From: Wocania_A sp965224845
GTDB taxonomy: Bacteria; Bacteroidota; Bacteroidia; Flavobacteriales; Flavobacteriaceae
Length of the DNA stretch: 64,000 nucleotides
Assembly: GCA_965224845.1 (NCBI GenBank)
Contig: CBDDAJ010000026.1
Span: forward strand, 1-64,000
Direction: 5' to 3'
The stretch's first letter is position 1; the number at the start of each line of letters is the position of its first letter. Below are positions 53,366-62,738 of the stretch, piece after piece. The notes under the pieces are model-generated. The model was not told where the DNA came from. It did no database searches and saw nothing but the letters and a program-made list of their open reading frames with translations. The position numbers were made by a program, and so were the translations under genes.

Positions 53366-53894
53366 AAAATTGGAAGTAGCCACTTTTGGTGGTGGTTGTT
53401 TTTGGTGTACCGAAGCCGTATTTCAGGAGGTTGTAGGTGTAAAAAAGATAGTGTCAGGGTATTCCGGAGGTCATGTTCCGGGACACCCAACATATAGAGA
53501 GATTTGTTCCGGATTAACAGGGCATGCCGAAGTAATACAGGTCACTTTTGATGCCCGTGTGATTTCTTATGAAGATGTTTTAGTGATATTTATGACCACC
53601 CATGATCCAACAACCCTAAACAGGCAAGGGGCAGACCGGGGGACACAATATCGCTCAGTCATTTATTACCATAATAAAGAACAAAAGAAAATTGCTGAAG
53701 TTGTTTCACAGGAAATAAGGTCTTATTATGAAAACCCTATAGTAACAGAGATTTCGCCTTTAGATGTTTTTTATGAAGCCGAAGCTTACCATCAAAACTA
53801 TTACAGGAATAATAAAGAACAAGGTTATTGTAGCGTTGTAATTACACCTAAATTGGCAAAACTTAGAAAGCTGCATGCCGATAAGTTAAAATAA
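53355..53894 (+). CDS. msrA: peptide methionine-(S)-S-oxide reductase (MsrA)
   Basis: A 179-residue MsrA with GGGCFWCTEAVF (catalytic Cys in GCFW), GYSGGHVPGHPTYREIC and GADRGTQYRSVIYYH. It reduces the S-form of methionine sulfoxide. It overlaps msrB by 11 nt. Together they repair both stereoisomers. No signal, so cytoplasmic. After it lies an inverted repeat that resembles the element at 39101. Confidence 0.97.
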   Translation: MTTKKLEVATFGGGCFWCTEAVFQEVVGVKKIVSGYSGGHVPGHPTYREICSGLTGHAEVIQVTFDARVISYEDVLVIFMTTHDPTTLNRQGADRGTQYRSVIYYHNKEQKKIAEVVSQEIRSYYENPIVTEISPLDVFYEAEAYHQNYYRNNKEQGYCSVVITPKLAKLRKLHADKLK

Positions 53895-53905
53895 CTAAAT
53901 AATAG

Positions 53906-53950
53906 TGTCTCTTCGAGTGATTCTTCAACGAAAAATTACTTGAAGAGACA
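53906..53950. repeat. inverted repeat, TGTCTCTTCGAGT family
   Basis: TGTCTCTTCGAGT (53906-53918) pairs with ACTTGAAGAGACA (53938-53950) over 13 bp with one G-T pair and a 19-nt loop. Its left edge TGTCTCT(T)CGAGTG is shared with the repeat at 39101 (TGTCTCTCCGAGTG). It sits in the gap between msrA and the thioredoxin-like gene. Confidence 0.6.
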
Positions 53951-53971
53951 AAAAAAGAAAGGACAATTATC

Positions 53972-54459
53972 ATGTCAAATAAAATTGAACAGCGTCAAGT
54001 TTTTAAAGCCCCAGAATTTGAAGTCAGTCAATGGATTGATGCTAAAGGGAATAAAACAAAAGCCATTAAGCTTTCAGATTTTAAAAGTAAGTTTAAAGTT
54101 GTGTATTGTTTTCAAAGTTGGTGTCCGGGATGCCATAGTAAAGGACTACCAGATTTAAAGACAATGGTAGAGGCTTTAAAAGATAATGACAAAGTTGTTT
54201 TTTTAGCAGTGCAGACTGTTTTTGAAGGACATGATTCTAATACTTATGAAAAAATGGTAGACACCCAAAACAGTATGATTTAAAAATACCCTTTGGGCAT
54301 GATCCTGGAGATTATGGAAGGTCAGGGTCTAACATTATGTTTAACTATAAAACAGGAGGGACACCATGGTTTTTATTTATAGATAAGCATGACAATGTGG
54401 TATTTAGTGATTTTCACCTAAATCCGGACGCCGCTATTGAGTTTTTAAAAGCACTTTAA
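53972..54459 (+). pseudogene. thioredoxin-like (TlpA/AhpC-TSA type) gene with a frameshift
   Basis: The first frame (start 53972) encodes a thioredoxin-like protein with WCPGC at its active site (QSWCPGCHSKGLPDL) and stops at 54283. From 54271 another frame continues the same domain in homologous order (QYDLKIPFGHDPGDYGRSGSN ... GGTPWFLFIDKHDNVVFSDFH) to TAA at 54457-54459. The total is 488 nt; one added A would give 163 codons in one frame. The A run is 54267-54270 (CCAAAACAG); five A would restore Gln-Lys-Gln-Tyr. So a 1-nt deletion is the simple explanation, real or a sequencing error. A purine-rich leader like that of msrB precedes the start. It would supply electrons to the Msr enzymes. 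Confidence 0.85.
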
Positions 54460-54460
54460 G

Positions 54461-54715
54461 ATGAACCGTGTTCCTGCTATAAAACTATATGGAGCTGAAC
54501 GCTGCCATAAAACAAAACACTACAAGGCCTTTTTTGAAACACGGAATTTAAATTACACATTTTTAGATGTAGAAATAAATGCAGGCTATGCAGAAGAATT
54601 ACGTGGTCTTTATAAAAACAGAAAGCTCAATTTCCCTACGATAACCATTAAGAATAAAAAACTAAGAAATCCATCAGATAGAGATTTGCTAAAATGGCTG
54701 GAGAAATTAAAATAG
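54461..54715 (+). CDS. glutaredoxin-like small protein
   Basis: An 84-residue glutaredoxin-fold protein: IKLYGAERCHKTKHYKAFFE holds the active site CHKT in place of CPYC, so it is a monothiol or degenerate variant. The FPTITI segment and C-terminal helix (DRDLLKWLEKL) fit the fold. Starts 1 bp after the stop of the thioredoxin-like gene and overlaps the next gene by 22 nt, so it belongs to the msr transcript. Likely a reductant or adaptor for a sulfoxide reductase. Confidence 0.8.
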   Translation: MNRVPAIKLYGAERCHKTKHYKAFFETRNLNYTFLDVEINAGYAEELRGLYKNRKLNFPTITIKNKKLRNPSDRDLLKWLEKLK

Positions 54716-55215
54716 CATTAGGAGGGGGGTGCCATTGGTGTACAGAAGCCGTTTTTCAATCCTTAAAAGGCGTTGAAAAAGTAGAGCAAGGTTATGTGTC
54801 TTCAGTTGGTGGGAATCACAAGTTTTCAGAAGCTGTTATAGTACATTTTAATACCGAAGAAATTACATTGAAAACATTAATAGAGATTCATTTGCATACG
54901 CATAAAAGCAATAGCAATCATTCAATGCGAAATAAATACCGTTCTGCCGTATATACATTTTCAAAAACGCAAGATAAAGCTGCAAAAGCTGTAATCGATA
55001 ATTTTCAAAAGGATTTTAATGGAAAAATTATAACTAAAGTATGTCCTTTTGTAGAATTTAAAGCCTCACGAGAAGCTATTCAAAATTATTACCAAAAAAA
55101 TCCTGACAAACCATTTTGTAAAACATTTATTAACCCGAAATTACAGCTTTTGCTAGATAAGTTTTCCAATTATGTTGATAGCAAAAAAGTTGAACATATA
55201 AAGACTATAATTTAA
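54694..55215 (+). CDS. second MsrA-like peptide methionine sulfoxide reductase
   Basis: A 173-residue MsrA paralogue with GGGCHWCTEAVFQ (catalytic Cys in GCHW) and the usual C-terminal NYYQKNPDKPFCKTFINPK. It lacks the GGxxxxPTY motif strength of the first MsrA, having GYVSSVGGNHKFSEAV, and its middle is shortened. It is adjacent to the glutaredoxin-like gene (22-nt overlap). The divergent active-site loop may change the substrate (free or membrane protein methionine sulfoxide). Confidence 0.88.
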   Translation: MAGEIKIALGGGCHWCTEAVFQSLKGVEKVEQGYVSSVGGNHKFSEAVIVHFNTEEITLKTLIEIHLHTHKSNSNHSMRNKYRSAVYTFSKTQDKAAKAVIDNFQKDFNGKIITKVCPFVEFKASREAIQNYYQKNPDKPFCKTFINPKLQLLLDKFSNYVDSKKVEHIKTII

Positions 55216-55218
55216 GAA

Positions 55219-56442
55219 ATGAAAAGCACCAAATTAAGTATTAAAAATAATAAAGACTTACAACTACAAGCATATCTTGAGCTTCCGGCAAACCAAAAAC
55301 CTAATCGATATGTGATTTTTGCCCATTGTTTTACATGTACAAGTTCATTAAGCGCAGTGAAAAATATTAGCCGTGCTTTAACTCATTATGGTTTTGGAGT
55401 GGTTCGTTTTGATTTTACCGGTTTAGGAAGAAGTGAAGGCGAATTTGCTGAGAGCCATTTTTCAGCAAATGTAGACGATCTTATTGCTGTAAGTAACTAT
55501 ATGAAATCTCATTATAAAGCCCCAGAACTATTAGTAGGGCATTCCCTTGGAGGCGCTGCAGTAATTACAGCGGCTTCTAAACTAGAAAATATTAAAGCCG
55601 TTGCTACAATTGGCGCACCTGCTACTGTAAGTCATGTAACACATTTATTTTCTCATGGTATTAACGAGGTTGAGCAAAAAGGAGAAGTTGAGGTTAATAT
55701 CGGTGGCCGGCCATTTAGAATAAATAAAGATTTTGTTGATGATTTTGGAAAAACAGACTTGCCGAAAATTGTTAAAAACTTACGAAAACCGATGTTAATA
55801 ATGCATTCTCCAACAGATACTATAGTTGGTATTAATAATGCAGAACAATTGTATCATAACGCGCATCATCCTAAAAGTTTTGTGACACTCGATAATGCTG
55901 ATCATTTACTCACAAACTCTAAAGACAGTAATTATGCTGGCAATGTAATTGGTACTTGGGTACAACGTTATTTTGAACCTGAAGAAAATACGATGTTGGA
56001 AACACAAGGCGAGCAACTTGTAGGACATTTAAATCTAGTTGAAGATAATTTTACCACCTCTATTCAAACTAAAACACATAGTATGGTTGCTGATGAACCC
56101 ACATCGGTTGGTGGGGATGATTTTGGACCGTCACCTTATGAATACCTTAACGCGGGATTAGTAGCATGCACAGCAATGACTTTAAAAATGTATGCTCAGC
56201 GTAAAAAATGGGACCTTCAAGAGGTTTTTGTGTATGTATCACATTCTAAAAAACATAGCGATGAACTCGAGTTGGATGTTGAAGCCTCAGGATATTTAGA
56301 TCACATTAGTAAAAAGTTAAAATTTGTTGGTAATTTAGATGCTTCACAAAAACAGCGTTTAAAAGAAATTGCATCACGTTGTCCTGTGCATAAAACCATT
56401 GCAAGCCAAGTGATTTTTGATACACTTGTGTTAGAGGATTAA
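55219..56442 (+). CDS. alpha/beta hydrolase fused to an OsmC-like domain
   Basis: A 407-residue fusion. Residues 1-260 are an alpha/beta hydrolase with nucleophile Ser in GHSLGGAA and a late His in DNADHLL. Residues about 270-407 are an OsmC domain with its two Cys in LVACTAMTLKM and SRCPVHK, which act as peroxidase thiols in the OsmC/Ohr family. Such fused proteins are known in bacteria; substrate unknown. It follows the second MsrA gene by 3 bp, consistent with an oxidative repair operon. Confidence 0.92.
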   Translation: MKSTKLSIKNNKDLQLQAYLELPANQKPNRYVIFAHCFTCTSSLSAVKNISRALTHYGFGVVRFDFTGLGRSEGEFAESHFSANVDDLIAVSNYMKSHYKAPELLVGHSLGGAAVITAASKLENIKAVATIGAPATVSHVTHLFSHGINEVEQKGEVEVNIGGRPFRINKDFVDDFGKTDLPKIVKNLRKPMLIMHSPTDTIVGINNAEQLYHNAHHPKSFVTLDNADHLLTNSKDSNYAGNVIGTWVQRYFEPEENTMLETQGEQLVGHLNLVEDNFTTSIQTKTHSMVADEPTSVGGDDFGPSPYEYLNAGLVACTAMTLKMYAQRKKWDLQEVFVYVSHSKKHSDELELDVEASGYLDHISKKLKFVGNLDASQKQRLKEIASRCPVHKTIASQVIFDTLVLED

Positions 56443-56481
56443 ATAGTAATGATTATCTTTAAAAAGCATAAACCAACCAGA

Positions 56482-59400
56482 ATGAAGGCTAAAATCTATA
56501 TTTTAATTGTATTCGCTTTATCTTTAATGATTAATGCCTGTGCAACTTATCTGCCACAATATAAAAATCAAAATACCAATTCTGTTTTTCCTAATAAAGC
56601 GATAGCACATTCTTTTTACTTAATTGGAGATGCAGGAAATTCGCCTATAGGTTCGTCTTCTGAGGCATTACATGCATTTCAATTAGAATTAGCAAAAGCT
56701 TCAAAAAACAGTACAGCTATTTTTTTAGGAGATAACATTTATCCGGAAGGGTTGCCAAATAAAGGCGATGAGGGCTATGATTTTGCAAAGCATCAATTAG
56801 AGGTTCAAACGAATGCCGTTAAGGATTTTAAAGGAGAAACTATTTTTATTCCAGGAAATCACGATTGGTATAGCAATGGATTAAAAGGGCTTAAACGCCA
56901 AGAGAAATTTATTGAAAATAAGCTGGGAAAGGATACCTTTTTACCTGAAAACGGATGCCCTATTGAAAAAGTAAATGTGTCTGATGAAATTGTTATGATA
57001 GTTATTGATTCTGAATGGTATTTAACCGATTGGAATAAACACCCGACCATAAATGATGATTGTGAGATTAAAACACGAGCTAAGTTTTTTGAAGAGTTTG
57101 AAAGCTTAATAAAAAAAGCTAGAGGAAAAACAACCCTTATAGCTTTACATCATCCTATGTTTACCAATGGTTCTCATGGTGGTCAATATTCCTTTGGCAG
57201 CCATATGAAACCGCTTCCGGTTTTAGGAACATTAAAAAATATACTTCGTAAAACAGGAGGAGTAACCACGGTAGATATTCAAAATAGTATATATAATGAG
57301 TTTAGAAAACGTATTATAACCTTATCTCAAGAAAACGATAAAATCATTTTTGTATCTGGTCACGATCATAATTTACAATATATAGTTCAGGATAATTTGC
57401 CACAAATTGTTAGTGGGTCAGGATCTAAATCCATGTCGACACGAAATGTAGGAAATGGAAAATTCTCTTACGGTACACCTGGTTATGCTAGATTGGATGT
57501 GTTTAAAGATGGCTCGTCGTATGTTCGTTTCTATGCTGCAGAAGGGAATAATGTGGTATTCCAAACAGAGGTTATAGCCTCAGAAAAAGCGATACCAAGT
57601 ATTGCATACGACGATACTGGGGTTAAGCAAAAAACAGCTTCAATTTATTCAGAAAAGGAAACGACTAAAGGTGGCCTTTATAAGGCCCTTTGGGGGAAAC
57701 GCTATCGCGAAGCGTTTAGTAAAAAAATAAGCGCTCCTACTGTTAATCTTGATACGCTGTTTGGAGGGCTAACTCCAGTAAGAAAGGGAGGAGGACACCA
57801 ATCTAAATCGGTTCGTTTACGAGATGGTCAAGGTAGAGAATATGTTATGCGTGCACTCCGTAAAAATGCACTTCAGTACTTGCAAGCCGTAGCTTTTAAA
57901 GAGCAATATATTGAAGGGCAGTTTGATGATACATTTACCGAAAAATTATTGTTAGATGTTTTTACAGGATCTCATCCTTATGCCCCTTTTACAATAGCGA
58001 CATTATCAAAGGCCGTGGGTGTTTATCATACCAATCCAGTACTGTATTATATTCCTAAACAAAAGGCATTAGGCAAATTTAATGCGGAGTTTGGCGATGC
58101 GTTATATATGATTGAAGAACGTGCATCTGATGGTCATGGAGACAAGGCTGGTTTTGGTTACTCCAATAAGTTAATAAGTACAGACGATTTGCTTAAAGAA
58201 TTACACAAAGATGAAGATATTGTTTTAGATGAAGCAGCCTACATTAGAGCACGCTTGTTTGACATGCTTATTGGAGACTGGGATCGCCATGAAGATCAAT
58301 GGCGCTGGGCAAAATTTAAGGAAAATAAAAAAACCGTGTATCGCCCTGTACCACGAGATCGCGATCAGGCATTCTCAATTATGGCAGATGGTGCTTTGCT
58401 GGGTTTTGCAACAACAGTTTTACCTTCACTCCGCTTAATGAAAAGCTATGATGAAGATTTAAAAAGCCCTAAGTGGTTTAATTTAGAACCTTATCCATTA
58501 GATATGGCTTTAATTAATCAGGCAGATAGAACTGTTTGGAATACACAGGTAAACCATATTGTTGAAAATTTAACAGATGAAGTTATTGATGAAGCATTTA
58601 CTTATTTCCCTGCAGAAGTAAATCAAGAAACCATTCAAGATATTAAACGCAAATTACAGGGACGCCGTCGAAATCTTCAAAAAATATCAGACCAATATTA
58701 TAAGCATATCAATCAATTTGCAATCATAAAAGGAACAGATAAAGACGATTGGTTTGAAGTAGAGCGTATGCCTGAAGGAGATACCAAAGTAACGGCATAT
58801 CGTATTAAAAAAGGAAACAAAGCAGATGTTTTTCATGAGCGTATTTATACCTGCCATGACACCAAAGAAATATGGATTTATGGTTTAGATGATGATGATA
58901 TGTTTAAAGTATCTGGAGCTGGTGATCAATTGATTAAACTTCGCTTAATTGGTGGTCAAAATAAAGATGTTTATGATATTCAGAATGGGAAACGTGTAAA
59001 GCTATATGATTATAAATCTAAAAAAAGTGAGTTTAAGACCAATAAAGGAAGTAGAAAGCTAACGGATGATTATGAAATCAATGTATACGATTATAAGAAA
59101 TTAAAAAATAATAGTAACCAATTTGTGCCAACTATTGGATCTAATCCAGATGATGGTTTTAAAATTGGGTTTACAAATACACTAACTCATTATGGCTTTG
59201 AGCGTAATCCATTTACATCCCAGCATACAATGTCTGCAGCGTATTATTTTGCTACGCAAGGTTTTGATTTGGGATACAACGGAGAATTTGCAAATGTAGT
59301 TGGAAACATGAATCTAGGTATAGATGCTAAGTTTACCAGCCCCAATTATGCTGTAAACTTTTTTGGTTATGGTAACGCAACGCCAAATCCGGAGGCTGGT

Positions 59401-60186
59401 GAGAATGATGGCCTTGATGTAGATTTAGACTATAATCGTGTAAAATTAAGAACCTTAAAATTTTCCCCTTCTTTAATATGGAGAGGTCGCTTAGGAGCAA
59501 GTTTTAAACTTGGAGCGATCTACGAATCCATTGAAGTTGAAGAAACCGAAGGACGATTTATTAATGATGAATTTATTGGAGATAATGTGGATGTTAATGA
59601 TGATTTTTATGGGATTCATGCAAAATATCAATTTGCAAATTCTGATAATAAAGCCTTTCCAACCTTAGGGATGTTATTTGCAATTGAAACTGGTTATAAG
59701 AATAATGTTAGCGAATCTAAAGGGTTTGGATATGTTATCCCAGAATTGAGTTTCGATTATAGACTGGAACCTGGTGGTCAACTGGTTTTAGCAACAAAAT
59801 TTAAAGGCCATTTTAATTTAGGAGATGATTTTGAGTTTTATCAAGGTGCAAATATAGGCGCAAATAATGGACTGAGAGGTTATAGAAATGAGCGTTTTAC
59901 AGGTAAAAGTGCCTTTGTTCAAAGTACAGATCTACGGTTGAATCTTCGTAAAATCAAAACAGGATTAATGCCACTAAATATAGGGTTTTATGGAGGTTTC
60001 GATTATGGCCGTGTTTGGGTTGATGATAGTTTATTGTTAAACCCGATGCAACATGATAATACTTGGAACACCTCATTTGGAGGTGGTGTTTTTGCCAATG
60101 CAGCAGATCTATTTACTGCTAATATTTCGGCATTTAATAGTGATGATGGCTTAAGAATAGCGTTTAAAATTGGCTTTGGGTTTTAA
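56482..60186 (+). CDS. metallophosphoesterase / kinase-like / Omp85-type barrel fusion, lipoprotein signal
   Basis: From the ATG at 56482 (with lipobox in INACATY) this is a 1234-residue protein. The first third is a calcineurin-like phosphoesterase with LIGDAGNSP, LGDNIYPEG, PGNHDWY, LHHPMF and SGHDHN. The middle (about 440-720) has a kinase-like look (RDGQGREYVMRALRKN; LIGDWDRHEDQWRWA; RPVPRDRDQAF), resembling CotH/HipA-type folds. The last about 330 residues form a beta-barrel with GLRGYRNERF typical of Omp85/BamA and end in an aromatic residue (GFGF). This layout is known in Bacteroidota as metallophosphoesterase-BamA/TamA proteins, with substrate unknown. A further ATG at 56449 lies upstream but gives a charged extension before the signal. 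Confidence 0.85.
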   Translation: MKAKIYILIVFALSLMINACATYLPQYKNQNTNSVFPNKAIAHSFYLIGDAGNSPIGSSSEALHAFQLELAKASKNSTAIFLGDNIYPEGLPNKGDEGYDFAKHQLEVQTNAVKDFKGETIFIPGNHDWYSNGLKGLKRQEKFIENKLGKDTFLPENGCPIEKVNVSDEIVMIVIDSEWYLTDWNKHPTINDDCEIKTRAKFFEEFESLIKKARGKTTLIALHHPMFTNGSHGGQYSFGSHMKPLPVLGTLKNILRKTGGVTTVDIQNSIYNEFRKRIITLSQENDKIIFVSGHDHNLQYIVQDNLPQIVSGSGSKSMSTRNVGNGKFSYGTPGYARLDVFKDGSSYVRFYAAEGNNVVFQTEVIASEKAIPSIAYDDTGVKQKTASIYSEKETTKGGLYKALWGKRYREAFSKKISAPTVNLDTLFGGLTPVRKGGGHQSKSVRLRDGQGREYVMRALRKNALQYLQAVAFKEQYIEGQFDDTFTEKLLLDVFTGSHPYAPFTIATLSKAVGVYHTNPVLYYIPKQKALGKFNAEFGDALYMIEERASDGHGDKAGFGYSNKLISTDDLLKELHKDEDIVLDEAAYIRARLFDMLIGDWDRHEDQWRWAKFKENKKTVYRPVPRDRDQAFSIMADGALLGFATTVLPSLRLMKSYDEDLKSPKWFNLEPYPLDMALINQADRTVWNTQVNHIVENLTDEVIDEAFTYFPAEVNQETIQDIKRKLQGRRRNLQKISDQYYKHINQFAIIKGTDKDDWFEVERMPEGDTKVTAYRIKKGNKADVFHERIYTCHDTKEIWIYGLDDDDMFKVSGAGDQLIKLRLIGGQNKDVYDIQNGKRVKLYDYKSKKSEFKTNKGSRKLTDDYEINVYDYKKLKNNSNQFVPTIGSNPDDGFKIGFTNTLTHYGFERNPFTSQHTMSAAYYFATQGFDLGYNGEFANVVGNMNLGIDAKFTSPNYAVNFFGYGNATPNPEAGENDGLDVDLDYNRVKLRTLKFSPSLIWRGRLGASFKLGAIYESIEVEETEGRFINDEFIGDNVDVNDDFYGIHAKYQFANSDNKAFPTLGMLFAIETGYKNNVSESKGFGYVIPELSFDYRLEPGGQLVLATKFKGHFNLGDDFEFYQGANIGANNGLRGYRNERFTGKSAFVQSTDLRLNLRKIKTGLMPLNIGFYGGFDYGRVWVDDSLLLNPMQHDNTWNTSFGGGVFANAADLFTANISAFNSDDGLRIAFKIGFGF

Positions 60187-60297
60187 AAATTGATCTTTAA
60201 GTGCGTGTCTTTAAAACAAAATGTAGAGTGCCTGATGTTTTATGAATTAAGGTTGATGTTTTTTTTTGTAAATTGACACTAACTAACTGTGTCATCA

Positions 60298-62637
60298 ATG
60301 AAAAAACTATTAACCATCCTAATGATGCTCTCTGTATCATTGGCTTTTGCTCAAAAGCGTGACTACAATATTGGAATTCTTTTAGATAATAGAACCGCGC
60401 AAATAGACCCATTACTATTGCAATTGCAAAATCAGATTAAAACGGTAGTCGGAGAAGATGCAACAATCAATTTTTCTGAAAAGCGCATTTTGGTAAATGG
60501 CTATAACCTTAAAAAAGCAAAAGAGGATTATAACAAACTTGTTAATGATGATACCGATATCATTCTGGCATTTGGAATTATAAACAATGAAATAGTAAGC
60601 AAGCAAACCGAATATAAAAAGCCTACTATTTTGTTTGGAGCTATCAATAGAGATTTTAGCACCATTGATTTTACTAAAGCCACATCGGGGATAAATAATT
60701 TTACCTATTTAGTGGAATCTGAATCTTACCAAGAAGACTTCATCAAATTTAAAACACTTACCAATTATAAAAAACTGGGTATTGTTGTTGAAGATCATAT
60801 TGCAGAAATACTTCCGTTAAAAGAAACCTTCGATAAAGAATTTGAGTCTATAGATGCCGATTATAAACTCATTCCTTTTAAAGCCATATCAGACATTACA
60901 TCAAATCTTAATGATATTGATGCTGTATACTTAGCCAGTGGTTTTTTTTTAAAGGAAAGTGACGTTCAGTTATTAGCACAAACCTTTATTGCTAAAGGCT
61001 TGCCTTCTTTTACTAATAACAGTATAAAGCAAGTGAAGTTAGGTATTATGGCTACCAATCAGCCTGAAGATAATTTTGATCAGTTTATGCGTCGAGTATC
61101 CCTAACGGTAGAAGGTTACATAAATGGTGAACTGTTATCTGAAATGCCAGTGTTTATTGATTATAGCAGTCGTTTAACTTTAAATTTTAATACTGCCGAA
61201 TTGGTTGGTGTTCCTATAAAATACAGTTTAATTAATGATACTGACTTTGTTGGAGATTTTAAAAATGCAATTTCAGAAAAGCAATACAATTTAGTGGACG
61301 TCATTAGTACAGTACTTAATAAGAATTTATCCTTACAGTCTGTTCAAAAAGATGTTGCATTAAGCGAGCAAGATGTAAAATTAGCAAAGAGTAACTATTT
61401 GCCAAGTGTAACAGCAGCTGCCAATGGAACATACACCGACCCTAATTTAGCTGAAATTAGTAACGGGCAAAATCCGGAATTTCAAACAGCAGGCAATATA
61501 ACCTTACAACAAACGGTGTATTCTGAAGCAGCTAATGCTAATATAGCCATTCAAAAAAGCTTACAAAAAGCGCAGCAGGAGAACTTTAATGCCGAAGCGT
61601 TGAATACTATTTTTAATGCTTCAAATGCGTATTTTAATGTGTTAATACTTAAAGCCAACTTGCAAATTCAAGCCAGAAACTTGGGGCTTACCAAGCGCAA
61701 TTTGCAAATCGCCGACCAAAACTTTAAGGCTGGTGAAGCTGGTAAATCAGATTTGCTTCGTTTCCGAAGTCAGATGGCACAAAATACGCAAACTTTGGTA
61801 GAAGCCATTAATCAATTTGAACAAAGCCTTGTTTTTCTAAACCAATTACTTAATAATCCGGTAAATACAGAAATTAGTATCGAAGATGTTGATTTAACCA
61901 GCGAGCTATTAAAACATTATAACTATGATAATTTTATAGACATTTTAGATGATCCTACATTAAGAGAACCCTTTATAGAGTTTCTCATAGAAGAATCTAA
62001 AACCAATGCACCGGAATTAAAAGCGTTAAACTATAATTTAGAGGCAACAAACCGCAATATCAAATTAAATGGTTCAGGACGTTTTTTACCAACAATTGCT
62101 TTACAAGGGCAATACAATAGAGTTTTTGATAGAAGCGGTGTTGGGAGTACTGCACCACCTGGGGCTTCGTTTTTAGACAGCAATTATAATTTAGGATTAA
62201 ATGTATCTATTCCAATACTTAATAGTAATCAGACGAATATAAACAGGCAAACGGCAATAATTCAAAAAGACCAGCTAGCCATTAATAAAGAGAATACCGA
62301 ATTAAATTTAGCGGCAAATATCAGAAGTGGCGTTTTAGATGTGATAAATCAAATCTCTAATATAGAATTGTCTAAGGTTTCTGAAGATACAGCAAATGAA
62401 GCACTTGAATTAACTCAAGCGTCTTATTCAAATGGTGCAGTCAATATTGTTCAGTTAATAGATGCACAAAATAATTATTTAAATGCACAAATAGCACGTG
62501 TAAGTGCAGTGTATAATTATATGATCAATGCCTTACAGTTAGAGCGTTATTTAGGGTATTATTTTCTGTTAAACAGCGAAACAGATAATGACAAGTTTAA
62601 TGAACGCTTTATGGAATTTTTAAATCATAGAAATTAA
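60298..62637 (+). CDS. TolC family outer membrane factor with N-terminal substrate-binding-like domain
   Basis: A 780-residue protein from the ATG at 60298 with a signal (MKKLLTILMMLSVSLAFAQ). Residues about 22-325 resemble an ABC transporter substrate-binding protein of the ABC_sub_bind (TrpX-like) type: alternating strands and helices (YNIGILLDNR, DIILAFGIINNEIV, LGIVVEDHIAEI, AVYLASGFFLKESD). Residues about 340-760 are a TolC-type channel with repeated long helices (ALSEQDVKLAKSNYLPSVTAAANG and YNLEATNRNIKLNGSGRFLPTI). The fused architecture may bring a ligand to the channel or regulate it. Followed 101 bp later by an RND adaptor, so it begins the second efflux operon. An ATG at 60289 adds 3 residues. 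Confidence 0.85.
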   Translation: MKKLLTILMMLSVSLAFAQKRDYNIGILLDNRTAQIDPLLLQLQNQIKTVVGEDATINFSEKRILVNGYNLKKAKEDYNKLVNDDTDIILAFGIINNEIVSKQTEYKKPTILFGAINRDFSTIDFTKATSGINNFTYLVESESYQEDFIKFKTLTNYKKLGIVVEDHIAEILPLKETFDKEFESIDADYKLIPFKAISDITSNLNDIDAVYLASGFFLKESDVQLLAQTFIAKGLPSFTNNSIKQVKLGIMATNQPEDNFDQFMRRVSLTVEGYINGELLSEMPVFIDYSSRLTLNFNTAELVGVPIKYSLINDTDFVGDFKNAISEKQYNLVDVISTVLNKNLSLQSVQKDVALSEQDVKLAKSNYLPSVTAAANGTYTDPNLAEISNGQNPEFQTAGNITLQQTVYSEAANANIAIQKSLQKAQQENFNAEALNTIFNASNAYFNVLILKANLQIQARNLGLTKRNLQIADQNFKAGEAGKSDLLRFRSQMAQNTQTLVEAINQFEQSLVFLNQLLNNPVNTEISIEDVDLTSELLKHYNYDNFIDILDDPTLREPFIEFLIEESKTNAPELKALNYNLEATNRNIKLNGSGRFLPTIALQGQYNRVFDRSGVGSTAPPGASFLDSNYNLGLNVSIPILNSNQTNINRQTAIIQKDQLAINKENTELNLAANIRSGVLDVINQISNIELSKVSEDTANEALELTQASYSNGAVNIVQLIDAQNNYLNAQIARVSAVYNYMINALQLERYLGYYFLLNSETDNDKFNERFMEFLNHRN

Positions 62638-62738
62638 AACATAGTTGTAAAATAAACCATAATAAATCTTGATATTAATCGGGGTATTTAATGGCGAATT
62701 ACACCTTACTACATGTAAAAACAATAAAATGTAAACAA

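Noticed and set aside
53940..54158. Overlapping frame at the start of the thioredoxin-like gene
   Set aside because: It runs in another frame over the repeat and the gene; the WCPGC-containing frame from 53972 has the domain.
56449..56481. Upstream start of the phosphoesterase fusion
   Set aside because: The added 11 residues put charges before the signal; the ATG at 56482 begins a normal lipoprotein signal.
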